Positions 19,956 through 31,094 of a stretch of DNA of 46,950 nt are shown one piece after another. The translations under genes were made by a program, and so were the position numbers. The stretch is from Burkholderiales bacterium (GTDB lineage: Bacteria; Pseudomonadota; Gammaproteobacteria; Burkholderiales; Burkholderiaceae_C). The DNA lies in assembly GCA_947453625.1 (NCBI GenBank), contig CANGHK010000041.1:1-46950 (forward strand), in the 5' to 3' direction. The notes beneath the pieces were generated by a model, which was not told the origin of the DNA, did no database searches, and worked only from the letters and a program-made list of their open reading frames with translations. Position 1 is the first letter of the stretch, and every line of letters begins with the position of its first letter.

Positions 19956-20295
19956 AGCTTCTTTCGGGCTGGCAGCTTGACAAGTTGTGGCGGCTTGTCT
20001 GCGGCATGTACGGTGCAGAGGGCAAGGTAACGTGCATGTCGGAGCCCGCGCGGTGGACGCTGGGCCCCAACCCGCGCAACCGGTCGAGTATCGGCTCGTT
20101 GCAGGCCAGGACGCTGCGATCCAGTACCTTTCGCCGTCCGCTGGCGGCATGCTTTGCCAGGCGGCGCAGCAGCGCCCGGCCCCACCCCAGGCTCGGCCAG
20201 CTGTCGGCCAACGACAACGCAAGCGCGGCGCGCCACTTTTTCGCCCCGCGCACCGCCGCCTTGAACTGAACGACGACGGCCGCCGTCTGGATAGG
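19956..20295. other. Unassigned stretch between hydrolase and XRE gene
   Basis: Holds the divergent upstream regions of the lipoprotein gene (minus) and the XRE gene (plus). A long open minus-strand frame here (with LADSWPSLGWGRALLRRLAK) overlaps into the lipoprotein gene in another frame, lacks a good start and matches no family I know. I do not call it a gene. Confidence 0.45.
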
Positions 20296-20619
20296 GTGGG
20301 AAAAACTTCTGGTTCTCACGAACTGCTGTTCGGCGCTGCCTTGCGCCGCCTGCGATCGTGCGCCGGGATGCCCCAGGAGCCGCTCAGCCTGGAGGCCGGA
20401 GTGCAGCGCAAGGTCATCTCGTTGATAGAAACCGGCCAGAACCAGCCCACCATCAGCACGATCACCCCGCTTGCCCGGGCACTGAATCTGAAAGCCGCCG
20501 AGCGGGTGGCAGCGGCCCAGCGCGAGGGGCAAGCCCCGCCAAGACGCGGCGCGCGCCGACCGTCTGACCCGGATTGCAGCGTTGAAGCCGCATCGATCCC
20601 ATACAGGTCGGACATCTAG
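20296..20619 (+). CDS. XRE-family regulator upstream of hsdM
   Basis: Start GTG at 20296 is tentative (the frame is open further upstream and no clear ribosome site is visible); 107 aa from there. Residues 11-70 form a standard XRE helix-turn-helix: FGAALRRLRSCAGMPQEPLS, LEAGVQRKVISLIETGQNQP, TISTITPLARALNL. The C-terminal tail is basic and probably disordered. It lies 39 bp upstream of hsdM in the same direction, the position of controller (C) proteins in some restriction-modification systems, so it may time expression of methylase versus nuclease. C proteins are best known from type II systems; the role here is inference. Confidence 0.65.
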   Translation: MGKTSGSHELLFGAALRRLRSCAGMPQEPLSLEAGVQRKVISLIETGQNQPTISTITPLARALNLKAAERVAAAQREGQAPPRRGARRPSDPDCSVEAASIPYRSDI

Positions 20620-20658
20620 GGCAAGATCAGCCCAGGATTCTCCCCATTCAAGGCCCGA

Positions 20659-22224
<1,566 letters not shown>

Positions 22225-22276
22225 GCTGCCAGGCCTCATCGGTTGAAATGAGTGCTCAACGCACGAGGAGAAGATC

Positions 22277-22486
22277 ATGTTGCCGACCTACGAAGCCGTG
22301 CTGCAGCCCAACGGGCAATTGCAGTTTGTGGACCTGCCGGACGAAGTCTTGCAGAGGCCCAGGCGGGTGCTGGTGACCTTCATCGATGCCAAGATCCTGG
22401 CCGGCGAAATCAATTGGAGCAGCGCCAGGTCGGCCGAGCCGACGCTGGCAGAAGTCCGGTTGAGCAACGATCAAGCGCCTGTATGA
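22277..22486 (+). CDS. Small hypothetical protein (69 aa) between hsdM and hsdS
   Basis: ATG at 22277 with a good GAGGAG 8-13 nt upstream; TGA at 22484-22486. Sequence begins MLPTYEAVLQPNGQLQFVDL and has a beta-rich first half (RRVLVTFIDAKIL) and an acidic, polar end. It recalls small antitoxin-like proteins (YEAxLQPNGQL ... RVLVTF) that usually precede a PIN or RelE toxin. Here no toxin follows; hsdS starts 25 bp later. Being inside the hsd operon it will be co-expressed with the methylase. Function unknown; it could be an orphan antitoxin or a component specific to this R-M type. Confidence 0.72.
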   Translation: MLPTYEAVLQPNGQLQFVDLPDEVLQRPRRVLVTFIDAKILAGEINWSSARSAEPTLAEVRLSNDQAPV

Positions 22487-22511
22487 AGAGGTTCAATTCA
22501 GGGGCAAGGGT

Positions 22512-23852
22512 ATGAGTTTTGAGTGGCTGCCGTTCACGGATCTGCTGTCTGCCATCGTCGATAACCGCGGCAAGACCTGTCCAATAGGCGAAGTAGGGAT
22601 ACCTCTCATTGCGACGAACTGCATTGATCCGATTAATCTTTACCCATCGTACAAAACGACTCGATATGTTTCTGACGAAACGTATCGGACATGGTTTCGC
22701 GGGCACCCATTGCCTGGTGACATTCTTTTTGTCTGCAAAGGCAGTCCTGGCCGCACCAACTGGTGCCCTGATCCAGTGGACTTTTGTATTGCACAGGATA
22801 TGGTAGCAGTCAGAGCAAAATCGAAAAAAGTGACGTCCAAGTACTTATTCGCTGCCTTGCGGTCGTCGCTAGTTCAGTCCCAAATTGATAACTTGCACGT
22901 CGGAACAATGATTCCACACTTCAAGAAGGGTGACTTTGGCAAGCTCCGAATTCCTGTTCCTTCGTTTCAAGCGCAAGATTACATTGGCGAGTTGTATTTC
23001 GAGATATCGTTACGCATAGCCCTCCTGCGCGAAACCAACGCCACCCTCGAAGCCATCGCGCAGGCGCTGTTCAAGTCGTGGTTCGTCGATTTCGACCCGG
23101 TTCATGCCAAGCAGCAAGGCATCGCACCGGCGGGAATGGACGAAGCCACGGCAGACTTGTTTCCGGACAGCTTCGAGGAATCGGCGCTGGGCTTGGTGCC
23201 AATGGCTTGGCCAAGGACCAACCTGGGCGAACTGACCAAGTTGTATGGCGGCAGCATTCAAACGGGACCTTTTGGCAGTCAATTGCACGCGGCTGACTAT
23301 GTGGATTCCGGCATTCCCGTTGTCATGCCCAAGGACATTCAAAACCGCAGAGCAACAACGGATTCGATCGCCAGGATTCGGCCGGCCGATGCCGACCGCT
23401 TGGCACGACACAAACTGGTGAAAGGCGACGTTGTTTTCAGCCGTCGCGGTGACGTTGAGCGGCATGCCTTGATCAGCGAGCGTGAAACCGGGTGGATCTG
23501 CGGAACGGGATGTTTGCTGGTCCGGCCCGGCGCAGCTTGGCCGTCGTCGTCGTTCCTGTCGATGATGCTCGACGCACCACTGGCGCGCGCATGGCTGGTT
23601 CAACATGCCGTGGGCGCGACGATGCCGAATATCAACACAGGCATTCTCGGATCGGTGCCGGTGACCCTGCCGCCATTGCCACTGCTCACGGCTTTTGAAG
23701 ACGTCATCGCAGTGACCGAAGAGCAAAGAAGCCGAAATGCTTCGACCGCTGAGACCCTCGCCACCCTCCGCGACACCCTGCTCCCCCGCCTGATCTCCGG
23801 CCAACTGCGCCTGCCAGAAGCCGAGGCGCAGTTGGCGGACGCCACCGTTTGA
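22512..23852 (+). CDS. hsdS: Type I specificity subunit HsdS
   Basis: Recognises the two halves of the asymmetric target sequence. 446 aa with the normal two-TRD layout: TRD1 (residues 1 to about 165), central conserved region (ISLRIALLRETNATLEAIAQ, ALFKSWFVDFDPVHAKQQG), TRD2 (about 215-395, with YGGSIQTGPFGSQLHAADYV) and distal conserved region (TLATLRDTLLPRLISGQLRL). The TRD1 part (22512 to about 23020) is much more AT-rich than its neighbours (for example 23 G/C in 60 bases from 22621), while the central region and TRD2 return to high GC. That is a sign of TRD replacement by recombination. Reading frame intact. Confidence 0.96.
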   Translation: MSFEWLPFTDLLSAIVDNRGKTCPIGEVGIPLIATNCIDPINLYPSYKTTRYVSDETYRTWFRGHPLPGDILFVCKGSPGRTNWCPDPVDFCIAQDMVAVRAKSKKVTSKYLFAALRSSLVQSQIDNLHVGTMIPHFKKGDFGKLRIPVPSFQAQDYIGELYFEISLRIALLRETNATLEAIAQALFKSWFVDFDPVHAKQQGIAPAGMDEATADLFPDSFEESALGLVPMAWPRTNLGELTKLYGGSIQTGPFGSQLHAADYVDSGIPVVMPKDIQNRRATTDSIARIRPADADRLARHKLVKGDVVFSRRGDVERHALISERETGWICGTGCLLVRPGAAWPSSSFLSMMLDAPLARAWLVQHAVGATMPNINTGILGSVPVTLPPLPLLTAFEDVIAVTEEQRSRNASTAETLATLRDTLLPRLISGQLRLPEAEAQLADATV

Positions 23853-23897
23853 CGCGCTGCCTGCGCCGCAGCACAGCCCCCAAGCCGTCCGCCCCAC

Positions 23898-23948
23898 TTG
23901 TATAAAAAATCGACTTTTCTATACTGGTGGCGGCTAACATGTATAGAA
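23898..23948 (+). promoter_or_regulatory. Promoter and inverted repeat upstream of fic-hsdR
   Basis: TTGTAT (23898-23903), 16-nt spacer, TATACT (23920-23925) fit a sigma70 promoter in an AT-rich island. The arms TTCTATAC (23917-23924) and GTATAGAA (23941-23948) form an 8-bp inverted repeat, 16 nt apart, with the -10 element inside the left arm; this could be a repressor site. It suggests that fic and hsdR are transcribed separately from hsdM-hsdS. Confidence 0.6.
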
Positions 23949-23992
23949 CTCTTTAATCTGTTCGTGTCCATCACCGGCCCAGGCCCGCAGCG

Positions 23993-25072
23993 ATGCCTTC
24001 GATCCCCCCGCTTGAACAACTGGACGCCACGCGCTTTGACGCGCCGGCGATCCTGAAAAAGCTGGCCAGCAGCAGCCGCCGGCTGGCCGAGTTGAAGGGC
24101 ATCGCGGCGTCCATCCCCAACCAGGGCATCCTGATCAGCACGCTGGGCCTGCAAGAGGCCAAGGACAGCTCGGAGATCGAGAACATCGTCACCACCCATG
24201 ACGAGCTGTTCAAGGACGACGTGTTGCCCGATGCCTTTGCCAACCCGGCCGCCAAGGAAGTGCTGCGCTACCGCCAGGCGCTGCGGGTGGGCTTCGAGCA
24301 GGTGCGCAGCAGCGGCTTGATCACCGCCAATCACCTGGTTCAGATCCAGGGCGAGCTGGAGCGCAACAACGCCGGATTTCGCAAGCTGCCGGGCACGGCC
24401 TTGAGGGATGGCGGCGGCCGCACGGTCTACACGCCGCCGCAAGACCCGGCGCAGATCATCGCGCTGATGGGTGACCTGGAGCGCTTCATCAACCTGCCCG
24501 AGCTGTTCGAGGTGGACCCGCTGATCAAGATGGCGCTGATCCACCACCAGTTCGAGAGCATCCACCCTTTCTACGACGGCAACGGCCGCACCGGGCGCAT
24601 CCTGAACGTGCTGTACCTGGTCAAGGAGGGGCTGCTCGACATCCCGGTGCTCTACCTCAGCAGCCACATCGTGCGCACCAAGGCCGATTACTACCGGCTG
24701 CTGCAGGGCGTGCGCCAGGCCGGGCAGTGGGAGGACTGGGTGCTCTACATGCTGGACGCGGTGGAGCAGACCGCCGCGCATGGCATCACCACCATCCAGG
24801 CGATCAAGGCCGCGTTGTTCGACTACAAGCACCGCATCCGCGCCGGCTACAAGTTCTACAGCCAGGACCTGATCAACAACCTGTTCACCCACCCCTACAC
24901 CCGGATCGAGTTCGTCCAGCGGGACTTGCAGGTGTCCCGGCTGACGGCCACCAAGTACCTGGAGGCGCTGGCGGCCGGCGGCTTCGTGCAGAAGCAGAAG
25001 ATCGGCCGCGGCAATTACTACATCAACCTGGCGCTGAACGCGGTGCTGCAGGGCAAGCAGGCGCCAACCTAG
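23993..25072 (+). CDS. fic: Fic family protein (class II, with inhibitory motif)
   Basis: Fic enzymes transfer AMP (or other nucleotide parts) to protein hydroxyls. 359 aa: the N-terminal helix has an S-x-x-x-E-N inhibitory motif (SSEIEN, residues 59-64) that in class II Fic proteins blocks the active site in the same chain. The core motif HPFYDGNGRTGR (191-202) has every catalytic residue (His191, Asp195, Asn197, Arg199, Arg202). A C-terminal winged-helix-like segment (FVQRDLQVSRLTATKYLEAL) is typical of this subgroup and may bind DNA or protein. It lies between hsdS and hsdR, 66 bp before hsdR. Fic genes occur inside other type I loci; target and role there are not established. Confidence 0.93.
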   Translation: MPSIPPLEQLDATRFDAPAILKKLASSSRRLAELKGIAASIPNQGILISTLGLQEAKDSSEIENIVTTHDELFKDDVLPDAFANPAAKEVLRYRQALRVGFEQVRSSGLITANHLVQIQGELERNNAGFRKLPGTALRDGGGRTVYTPPQDPAQIIALMGDLERFINLPELFEVDPLIKMALIHHQFESIHPFYDGNGRTGRILNVLYLVKEGLLDIPVLYLSSHIVRTKADYYRLLQGVRQAGQWEDWVLYMLDAVEQTAAHGITTIQAIKAALFDYKHRIRAGYKFYSQDLINNLFTHPYTRIEFVQRDLQVSRLTATKYLEALAAGGFVQKQKIGRGNYYINLALNAVLQGKQAPT

Positions 25073-25138
25073 CCGCGCAGACATGCGGCGGGCGCAGAAG
25101 CAAGGCAGGTGCAGGACCAGCGGCAGGGAGGCGCGCGC

Positions 25139-28100
25139 ATGACCGAAGACCAACTCGAACAGGAAACCCTGGCCTGGCTGGCCGACGTGGGCTGGCAGCA
25201 CCGCTACGGCCCCGACATTGCGCCCGACGGCGCGGCACCCGAGCGCAGCGACTACCGGCAAGTGGTGTTGGTCGGGCGGCTGCGTCAGGCGATCACGGCG
25301 CTGAACCCCGGCGTGCCGGCCGCGGCGCGCGACGATGCGTTGAAGCAGGTGATCGATCTCGGCACGCCCTCGCTGCTGGCGGCCAACCGCCAGTTCCACC
25401 GGCTGCTGGTGGCTGGCGTGCCGGTGCAGTACCAGCGCGACGGCCAGACGATAGGCGATTTCGTGCGGCTGATCGACTGGGCGACGCCGGCCGCCAACGA
25501 TTGGCTGGCGGTCAACCAGTGTTCGATCACCGGGGCGCACCACACACGCCGGCCGGACATCATCGGGTTTGTGAACGGCCTGCCGCTGCTGCTGATCGAG
25601 CTGAAGAACCCGGCCGACCCCAACGCCGACGTCTGGAAGGCTTTCCACCAGGTCCAGACCTACAAGGCGCAGATAGCAGACGCCTTCCAGTACAACGAGC
25701 TGCTGGTGATCTCGGACGGCACCGACGCGCTGCTGGGCTCACTGTCGGCCGACCCCGAACGCTTCATGGCCTGGCGCACGATCGACGGCGTCACGCTCGA
25801 CCCGCTGGGCCCCTTCAATGAACTTCAGACGCTGGTGCGCGGCGTGCTATCGCCCGCTTACTTGCTGGATTATTTGCGCTTCTTCGTGCTGTTCGAAGAC
25901 GATGGCGGGCTGGTCAAGAAGATCGCCGGCTACCACCAGTTCCATGCGGTGCGGGCGGCGATCACCCAGGCGATCACGGCCTCGCGCCCGGGGGGCTCGC
26001 CGACTGTGCGTGGAAAGGGCGGTGTGGTCTGGCACACCCAGGGCAGCGGCAAGAGCATCACGATGACCTGTTTCGCGGCGCGGGTGATGCAGGAGCCGCT
26101 GATGGCCAACCCGACCATCGTGGTGATCACCGACCGCAACGACCTCGACGGGCAATTGTTCGGCGTGTTCTCGCTGGCGCAAGACCTGCTGCGCGAGCAG
26201 CCGGTGCAGGCCACCACCCGGCAGCAACTGCGCGCGCTGCTGAGCAACCGCCCGTCGGGCGGCATCGTGTTCGCGACGATCCAGAAGTTCATGCCGGGCG
26301 AGGACGAGGACGCCTACCCGCTGCTGTCGGACCGCAGCAACATCGTCGTGATCGCCGACGAGGCGCACCGCACCCAATACGGCTTCGAGGCCAAGCTCAA
26401 GACGGTCAAGCAGCGGCCGGCGGCGGCAACGGTGGTGACGACGGGCAGCGGCGAGGCTGCCGCGGTCCATGCCGGCTTTGCCCCGCCGGCCGGCACCGTC
26501 GACCGCTACCAGGTCGGCTACGCCCAGCACCTGCGCGATGCGCTGCCCAACGCCACCTTCGTGGCCTTTACCGGCACACCGGTGTCGGGCGAGGACCGCG
26601 ACACGCGGGCGGTGTTCGGCGACTACATCAGCATCTACGACATGCAGCAGGCCAAGGAGGATGGCGCGACGGTGGCCATCTATTACGAGAGCCGGCTGGC
26701 CAAGCTGGGCCTCAAAGCCGACGAACTGGCCACCCTCGACGACGAGGTCGACGAGCTGGCCGAGGACGAGGAAGAAGACCAGCGCGCCAAGCTCAAGAGC
26801 CGCTGGGCGGCGCTGGAGCGCGTGGTGGGCGCCGAGCCCCGCATCGCGCGGGTGGCGGCCGACCTGGTGGCGCACTTCGAGGAGCGCGCGAATGGTCAAA
26901 CAGGCGATGCGCAGACCGGCAAGGCGATGGTGGTGGGCATGAGCCGCGACATCTGCGTCGGGCTCTATGACGAAATCGTCAAACTGCGGCCAGCCTGGCA
27001 CAGCGCCGACCCCGAGCAGGGCGCGATCAAGATCGTGATGACCGGCTCAGCCAGCGACAAGGCCTTGTTGCGGCCGCACATCTACAGCGCCCAGGTGAAG
27101 AAGCGGCTGGAGAAGCGCTTCAAGAACCCCGCCGACCCGCTGCGCCTGGTGATCGTGCGCGACATGTGGCTGACCGGCTTCGACGCGCCCTGCGTGCACA
27201 CGCTCTACATCGACAAGCCGATGAAGGGCCACAACCTGATGCAGGCCATCGCCCGGGTGAACCGGGTGTTCAAGGACAAGCAGGGCGGCCTGGTGGTGGA
27301 CTACATCGGCATCGCCAACGAGTTGAAGTCGGCGCTGAAGGAATACACCGCCAGCCGCGGCCGGGGCCGACCGACCGTCGACGCGCAGGAGGCCTACAGC
27401 TTGTTGATGGAAAAGCTGGATGTGCTGCGCGGCATGTTGGGTGGATCAAACGGCGCCGGGTTCGACTACAGCGGATTTCTGACCGAGGGCCACAAGACGC
27501 TCGCCGGCGCGGCCAACTACGTGTTGGGCATCCAAGAAGGCAAGAAACGCTTTGCCGACACCGCCCTGGCGATGAGCAAGGCCTTCACGCTGTGCTGCAC
27601 GCTCGATGAGGCGAAGGAAGTGCGCGAGGAGGTGGCGTTCTTCCAGGCGGTGAAGGTGATCCTGACCAAGCGCGAGATCACCCAGCAGAAGAAGACCGAC
27701 GAGGCCCGCGAGCTGGCCATCCGGCAGATCATCAGCTCGGCCGTGGTGTCGGACGAAGTGGTCGACATCTTCGACGCGGTGGGTCTGGACAAACCCAACA
27801 TCGGCATCCTCGACGACGCCTTCCTGGCCGAGGTGCGCAACCTGCCCGAGCGCAACCTCGCGGTGGAGTTGCTGGAGCGGCTGCTCGAGGGCGAGATCAG
27901 GTCACGCTTTGCCGGCAACTTGGTGCAGGAGCGCAAGTTCTCGGCGATGCTGGCCGACGTGGTGCAGCGCTACCAGAACCGATCGATAGCGGCCGCCCAG
28001 GTGATGGAGGAACTGGTGCAGATGGCCAGGAAGTTCCGCGAGGCCGCCAACCGCGGCGATCAGTTGGGGCTGACCGAGGACGAGATCCGCTTCTACGATG

Positions 28101-28351
28101 CGCTGGCCAACAACGAGTCAGCCGTGCGCGAGCTGACCGACGAGACCTTGAAGAAGATCGCCCATGAGCTGACCGAGAACCTGCGGGCGAACCTGAGCGT
28201 GGATTGGTCAGCCCGGGAGAGCGTGCAGGCCAAGCTGCGGCTGATGGTCAAGCGCATCCTGCGCAAGTACAAGTACCCGCCGGACCTGCAGGAAGCCGCT
28301 GTGGATCTGGTGCTTCAGCAGGCGAAGGCCTTGGGGGAGGCTTGGGCGTAG
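25139..28351 (+). CDS. hsdR: Type I restriction endonuclease subunit HsdR
   Basis: ATP-dependent translocase and nuclease. The ATG at 25139 has GGGAGG upstream and gives 1070 aa; an in-frame start 30 nt earlier is less likely. The N-terminal PD-(D/E)xK nuclease shows D140 (RRPDIIG) and E154-x-K156 (LLLIELKNP). The SF2 helicase motor has Walker [10 protein letters not shown] (about 301-309), [14 protein letters not shown], motif [23 protein letters not shown] (motif III), [20 protein letters not shown] and motif [16 protein letters not shown] long C-terminal helical part should contact the M2S core. All catalytic motifs are present, so the system looks active. Confidence 0.97.
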   Translation: MTEDQLEQETLAWLADVGWQHRYGPDIAPDGAAPERSDYRQVVLVGRLRQAITALNPGVPAAARDDALKQVIDLGTPSLLAANRQFHRLLVAGVPVQYQRDGQTIGDFVRLIDWATPAANDWLAVNQCSITGAHHTRRPDIIGFVNGLPLLLIELKNPADPNADVWKAFHQVQTYKAQIADAFQYNELLVISDGTDALLGSLSADPERFMAWRTIDGVTLDPLGPFNELQTLVRGVLSPAYLLDYLRFFVLFEDDGGLVKKIAGYHQFHAVRAAITQAITASRPGGSPTVRGKGGVVWHTQGSGKSITMTCFAARVMQEPLMANPTIVVITDRNDLDGQLFGVFSLAQDLLREQPVQATTRQQLRALLSNRPSGGIVFATIQKFMPGEDEDAYPLLSDRSNIVVIADEAHRTQYGFEAKLKTVKQRPAAATVVTTGSGEAAAVHAGFAPPAGTVDRYQVGYAQHLRDALPNATFVAFTGTPVSGEDRDTRAVFGDYISIYDMQQAKEDGATVAIYYESRLAKLGLKADELATLDDEVDELAEDEEEDQRAKLKSRWAALERVVGAEPRIARVAADLVAHFEERANGQTGDAQTGKAMVVGMSRDICVGLYDEIVKLRPAWHSADPEQGAIKIVMTGSASDKALLRPHIYSAQVKKRLEKRFKNPADPLRLVIVRDMWLTGFDAPCVHTLYIDKPMKGHNLMQAIARVNRVFKDKQGGLVVDYIGIANELKSALKEYTASRGRGRPTVDAQEAYSLLMEKLDVLRGMLGGSNGAGFDYSGFLTEGHKTLAGAANYVLGIQEGKKRFADTALAMSKAFTLCCTLDEAKEVREEVAFFQAVKVILTKREITQQKKTDEARELAIRQIISSAVVSDEVVDIFDAVGLDKPNIGILDDAFLAEVRNLPERNLAVELLERLLEGEIRSRFAGNLVQERKFSAMLADVVQRYQNRSIAAAQVMEELVQMARKFREAANRGDQLGLTEDEIRFYDALANNESAVRELTDETLKKIAHELTENLRANLSVDWSARESVQAKLRLMVKRILRKYKYPPDLQEAAVDLVLQQAKALGEAWA

Positions 28352-28467
28352 GCTGCGGGCAAGTACGCGGCGCGCTGACCGGATAACTTTCCGGACAACT
28401 CGACTATCAAAAAAATGAAAGTGAGCATTCATGCGGGCTGCTGCGCTGAAATTGGGGTGACCCCGGC

Positions 28468-28828
28468 CCATACAAAGCCCCGCAAGCGGCCGCAAGAGAA
28501 AAAAGCACCCAACGCTTCACGCGCTGGGTGCTTTTTTGCCCGCCATCCGGCCGTGGTGCAACTGGGCCGGAGGCGTCCTGCTGTTCGCCGCCATGCCCTG
28601 TCCCGGCGGCCGCTAACATGGACCATCGGCTTGTCACGCCGCTCCTGGCCACTGCATGACGCCCTCCGCGCCCCGATCCCGCCCGACCGATGCCGGTGCC
28701 GCGCCGGCCGTGGTGAGCCAGCGGCCGCGCGGCCGGCTGGACTGGCATCAGTTGCTGGGCTGGTTGCGCGACGACGCGCAGGTCAGCGAGGACGACGCGC
28801 AGCGCGTGGTCAAGCGCTTCGGCGCCGG
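28468..28828 (+). repeat. Direct repeat, right copy (gspE promoter region and 5' end)
   Basis: Right-hand partner of 17207-17573, continuous with the intact gspE-like gene, so this is likely the original location and the left one the truncated duplicate. It includes the terminator hairpin 28499-28537, the leader and codons 1-58. Confidence 0.9.
28499..28537. terminator. Bidirectional terminator between hsdR and gspE
   Basis: A run of A, GCACCCA (28505-28511), a 13-nt loop, TGGGTGC (28525-28531) and six T. The A run on one side and T run on the other allow function in both directions. It would stop hsdR transcripts. The left-repeat copy at 17243-17277 has one mismatch in the stem. Confidence 0.75.
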
Positions 28829-30488
28829 GGCGTCCAGCCAGCACGCGCTGGTGCGCCTGGGCAGCGCCGGTCTGCTGCACGCGGGCCGGCCACTCGACAC
28901 CGAAACCCTGACCGAGTGGCTGGCCCAGCGGGTGCAACTGCCTTACCTGCGCATCGACCCGCTCAAGGTGGACGTGGGCCGGGTGGCCGAGGTGATGAGC
29001 CTGCAGTACGCCGAGTTGCGCAAGGTGCTGCCGGTCAACGTGGGGCCTGACTCGGTGACGGTGGCCACCAGCGAGCCCTTCGACACCGGCTGGGTGGGCG
29101 AGATCGAATCGCACACCCGGCGCCGCGTCAAACTGGTGCTGGCCAACCCCGAGGACATCGCGCGCTACACCAGTGATTTCTACGCCCTCGCACGCTCGGT
29201 GCGCCAGGCGCAGAAGTCCGGCGAGACCGCAGCCACCGCCAGCTTCGAGCAACTGGTCGAACTGGGCAAGACCAGCAAGCAACTCGACGCCAACGACCAG
29301 GGCGTGGTGCAGGTGGTCGACTGGCTGTGGCAATATGCTTTCGACCAACGCGCCAGCGACATCCACCTGGAGCCTCGGCGCGAGATGGGGGCGATACGCT
29401 TCCGCATCGACGGCGTGCTGCACACCGTCTACCAGGTGCCGCTGTCGGTGATGAACGCAATGACGGCGCGCATCAAACTGCTGGGCCGGATGGACGTGGT
29501 CGAGCGGCGCCGGCCGCAGGATGGCCGCATCAAGACCAAGCGCCCCGACACCGCCGAGGGCGCCGGCGACGAGGTCGAGATGCGGCTGTCGACGCTGCCC
29601 ACCGCCTTCGGCGAGAAGATGGTGATGCGGGTGTTCGACCCCGAGACGGTGGTCAAGAGCGTGCAGGCGCTGGGGTTTTCCGACCATGACGGCGAGCGCT
29701 GGGCCCAGTTGATCGGCCAGGCCCACGGCATCATCCTGGTCACCGGGCCGACCGGCAGCGGCAAGACCACCACGCTGTACTCGACGCTCAAGTCGCTCGC
29801 CACCGAAGCGGTCAACGTCTGCACCGTCGAGGACCCGATCGAGATGATCGAGCCGGCCTTCAACCAGACCCAGGTGCAGGCGGCGCTGGACATGGGGTTT
29901 TCCGAGGGCTTGCGCGCGCTGATGCGGCAGGACCCCGACATCATCATGGTGGGCGAGATCCGCGATCTGGCCACCGCCGAGATGGCGATCCAGGCCGCGC
30001 TGACCGGCCATCTGGTGTTCTCCACCCTGCACACCAACGACGCCGCGTCGGCCATCACCCGGCTGGTCGACCTGGGCGTTCCAGGCTACCTGATCTCGGC
30101 CACCGTGATCGGCGTGCTGGCGCAGCGGCTGGCGCGCACCTTGTGCGTCGGCTGCAAGGTGCGCGACGAGAGCGTCACGCGCGAGACGCTGGATGAACTG
30201 GCGCGGCCCTGGCACCTGTCGGGTGGCGTGCGGCCGTGCAAGCCGGTCGGCTGCCTGGCCTGCCGGCAGACCGGCTTCCGGGGCCGGGTCGGGCTTTACG
30301 AGTTGCTGGTGCTGGACGACGAAGCGCGCCGGGCGGTGCATCCGGCGCAGGACATGGCTGCGCTGCGCCGCGAGGCCGTCAGGAGCGGCATGCGCCCCTT
30401 GCGGCTGGCTGGCCTGATGCGGGTCGCCGAAGGCCAGACCACCGTCGATGAGGTGCTGCGCGCAACGCCGGCCTGGTCGGAAGCCTGA
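28656..30488 (+). CDS. GspE/PilB-type secretion or pilus assembly ATPase
   Basis: 610 aa. Hexameric ATPase family that powers type II secretion or type IV pilus extension. Domains: N-terminal GspE_N (LTEWLAQRVQLPYLRIDPLK), then N2 and ATPase core with ASDIHLEPRREMGAIRFRID, Walker A GPTGSGKTTTLYSTL (near residues 364-378), Asp box EDPIEMIEP, Walker B RQDPDIIMVGEIRD, His box TGHLVFSTLHTNDA and the zinc tetracysteine CVGCK...CLACRQTGFRGR. Start ATG at 28656; the left repeat keeps the same start. No other secretion or pilus gene is beside it, so it is an orphan here; GspE versus PilB cannot be decided. Confidence 0.92.
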   Translation: MTPSAPRSRPTDAGAAPAVVSQRPRGRLDWHQLLGWLRDDAQVSEDDAQRVVKRFGAGASSQHALVRLGSAGLLHAGRPLDTETLTEWLAQRVQLPYLRIDPLKVDVGRVAEVMSLQYAELRKVLPVNVGPDSVTVATSEPFDTGWVGEIESHTRRRVKLVLANPEDIARYTSDFYALARSVRQAQKSGETAATASFEQLVELGKTSKQLDANDQGVVQVVDWLWQYAFDQRASDIHLEPRREMGAIRFRIDGVLHTVYQVPLSVMNAMTARIKLLGRMDVVERRRPQDGRIKTKRPDTAEGAGDEVEMRLSTLPTAFGEKMVMRVFDPETVVKSVQALGFSDHDGERWAQLIGQAHGIILVTGPTGSGKTTTLYSTLKSLATEAVNVCTVEDPIEMIEPAFNQTQVQAALDMGFSEGLRALMRQDPDIIMVGEIRDLATAEMAIQAALTGHLVFSTLHTNDAASAITRLVDLGVPGYLISATVIGVLAQRLARTLCVGCKVRDESVTRETLDELARPWHLSGGVRPCKPVGCLACRQTGFRGRVGLYELLVLDDEARRAVHPAQDMAALRREAVRSGMRPLRLAGLMRVAEGQTTVDEVLRATPAWSEA

Positions 30489-30619
30489 GCCTGAGTTGTC
30501 CGGGTCGGGCCGCGCCGGCAGCGCCGCCGACCCCGGCCTTACGTGGAAACCACACCGGACGCGGCGGGGGCGATCCCTAGAATGGAGCCAACAGCCACAA
30601 GCCGTCAAGGAGACACGCA

Positions 30620-31084
30620 GTGAAGATCAAGAGCCAGAAGGATTTCTGGTCGGGGTTGTTGTTCGTGGCCATAGGCCTAGGGTTTGCCTGGGGCGCCACC
30701 AACTACAACTTCGGCTCGTCGGCCCGGCCCGGGCCCGGCTTCTTTCCATTCGGCCTCGGCCTGCTGATGGCCATCCTGGGCAGCGTCGTGCTGTTCAAGG
30801 CCCTGGTGGTCGAGACCGAGGACGGCGACCCGATCGGCCCCTGGGCCTGGAAGCCGCTGATCACCATCATGGCGGCGGTCGGCCTGTTCGGTTACACGCT
30901 GCCTTTGCTGGGCATGGCCGCAGCGCTGCCGATCATGATCGTGATGGCCAGCCTGGCCGGCGACGAGTTCCACTGGAAGGACGTGCTGATCAACTGTGCG
31001 GTGCTCACCATCGGTTCCTGGCTCATCTTCATCAAAGGTCTCAACCTGGTGATCCCGGTCTGGCCGAAGTTCATCACCGGCTGA
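30620..31084 (+). CDS. tctB: Tripartite tricarboxylate transporter small subunit TctB
   Basis: Small membrane subunit (four predicted membrane spans) of a TTT secondary transporter that takes up citrate-like acids with a periplasmic TctC-type receptor. 154 aa starting MKIKSQKDFWSGLLFVAIGL, with the family signature ARPGPGFFPFGLGLLMAILG. Start codon GTG at 30620, AAGGAG 7 nt upstream. A TAGAAT hexamer at 30578-30583 may be the promoter -10. It is followed 10 bp later by tctA. The receptor gene tctC is not nearby; Burkholderiales carry many unlinked ones. Confidence 0.93.
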   Translation: MKIKSQKDFWSGLLFVAIGLGFAWGATNYNFGSSARPGPGFFPFGLGLLMAILGSVVLFKALVVETEDGDPIGPWAWKPLITIMAAVGLFGYTLPLLGMAAALPIMIVMASLAGDEFHWKDVLINCAVLTIGSWLIFIKGLNLVIPVWPKFITG

Positions 31085-31094
31085 GGGCAAAGTC

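Noticed and set aside
19968-20306. A minus-strand protein gene between the hydrolase and the XRE gene
   Set aside because: The frame has no good start, overlaps the hydrolase signal peptide in another frame and has no known similarity. The XRE helix-turn-helix on the plus strand is much better supported.
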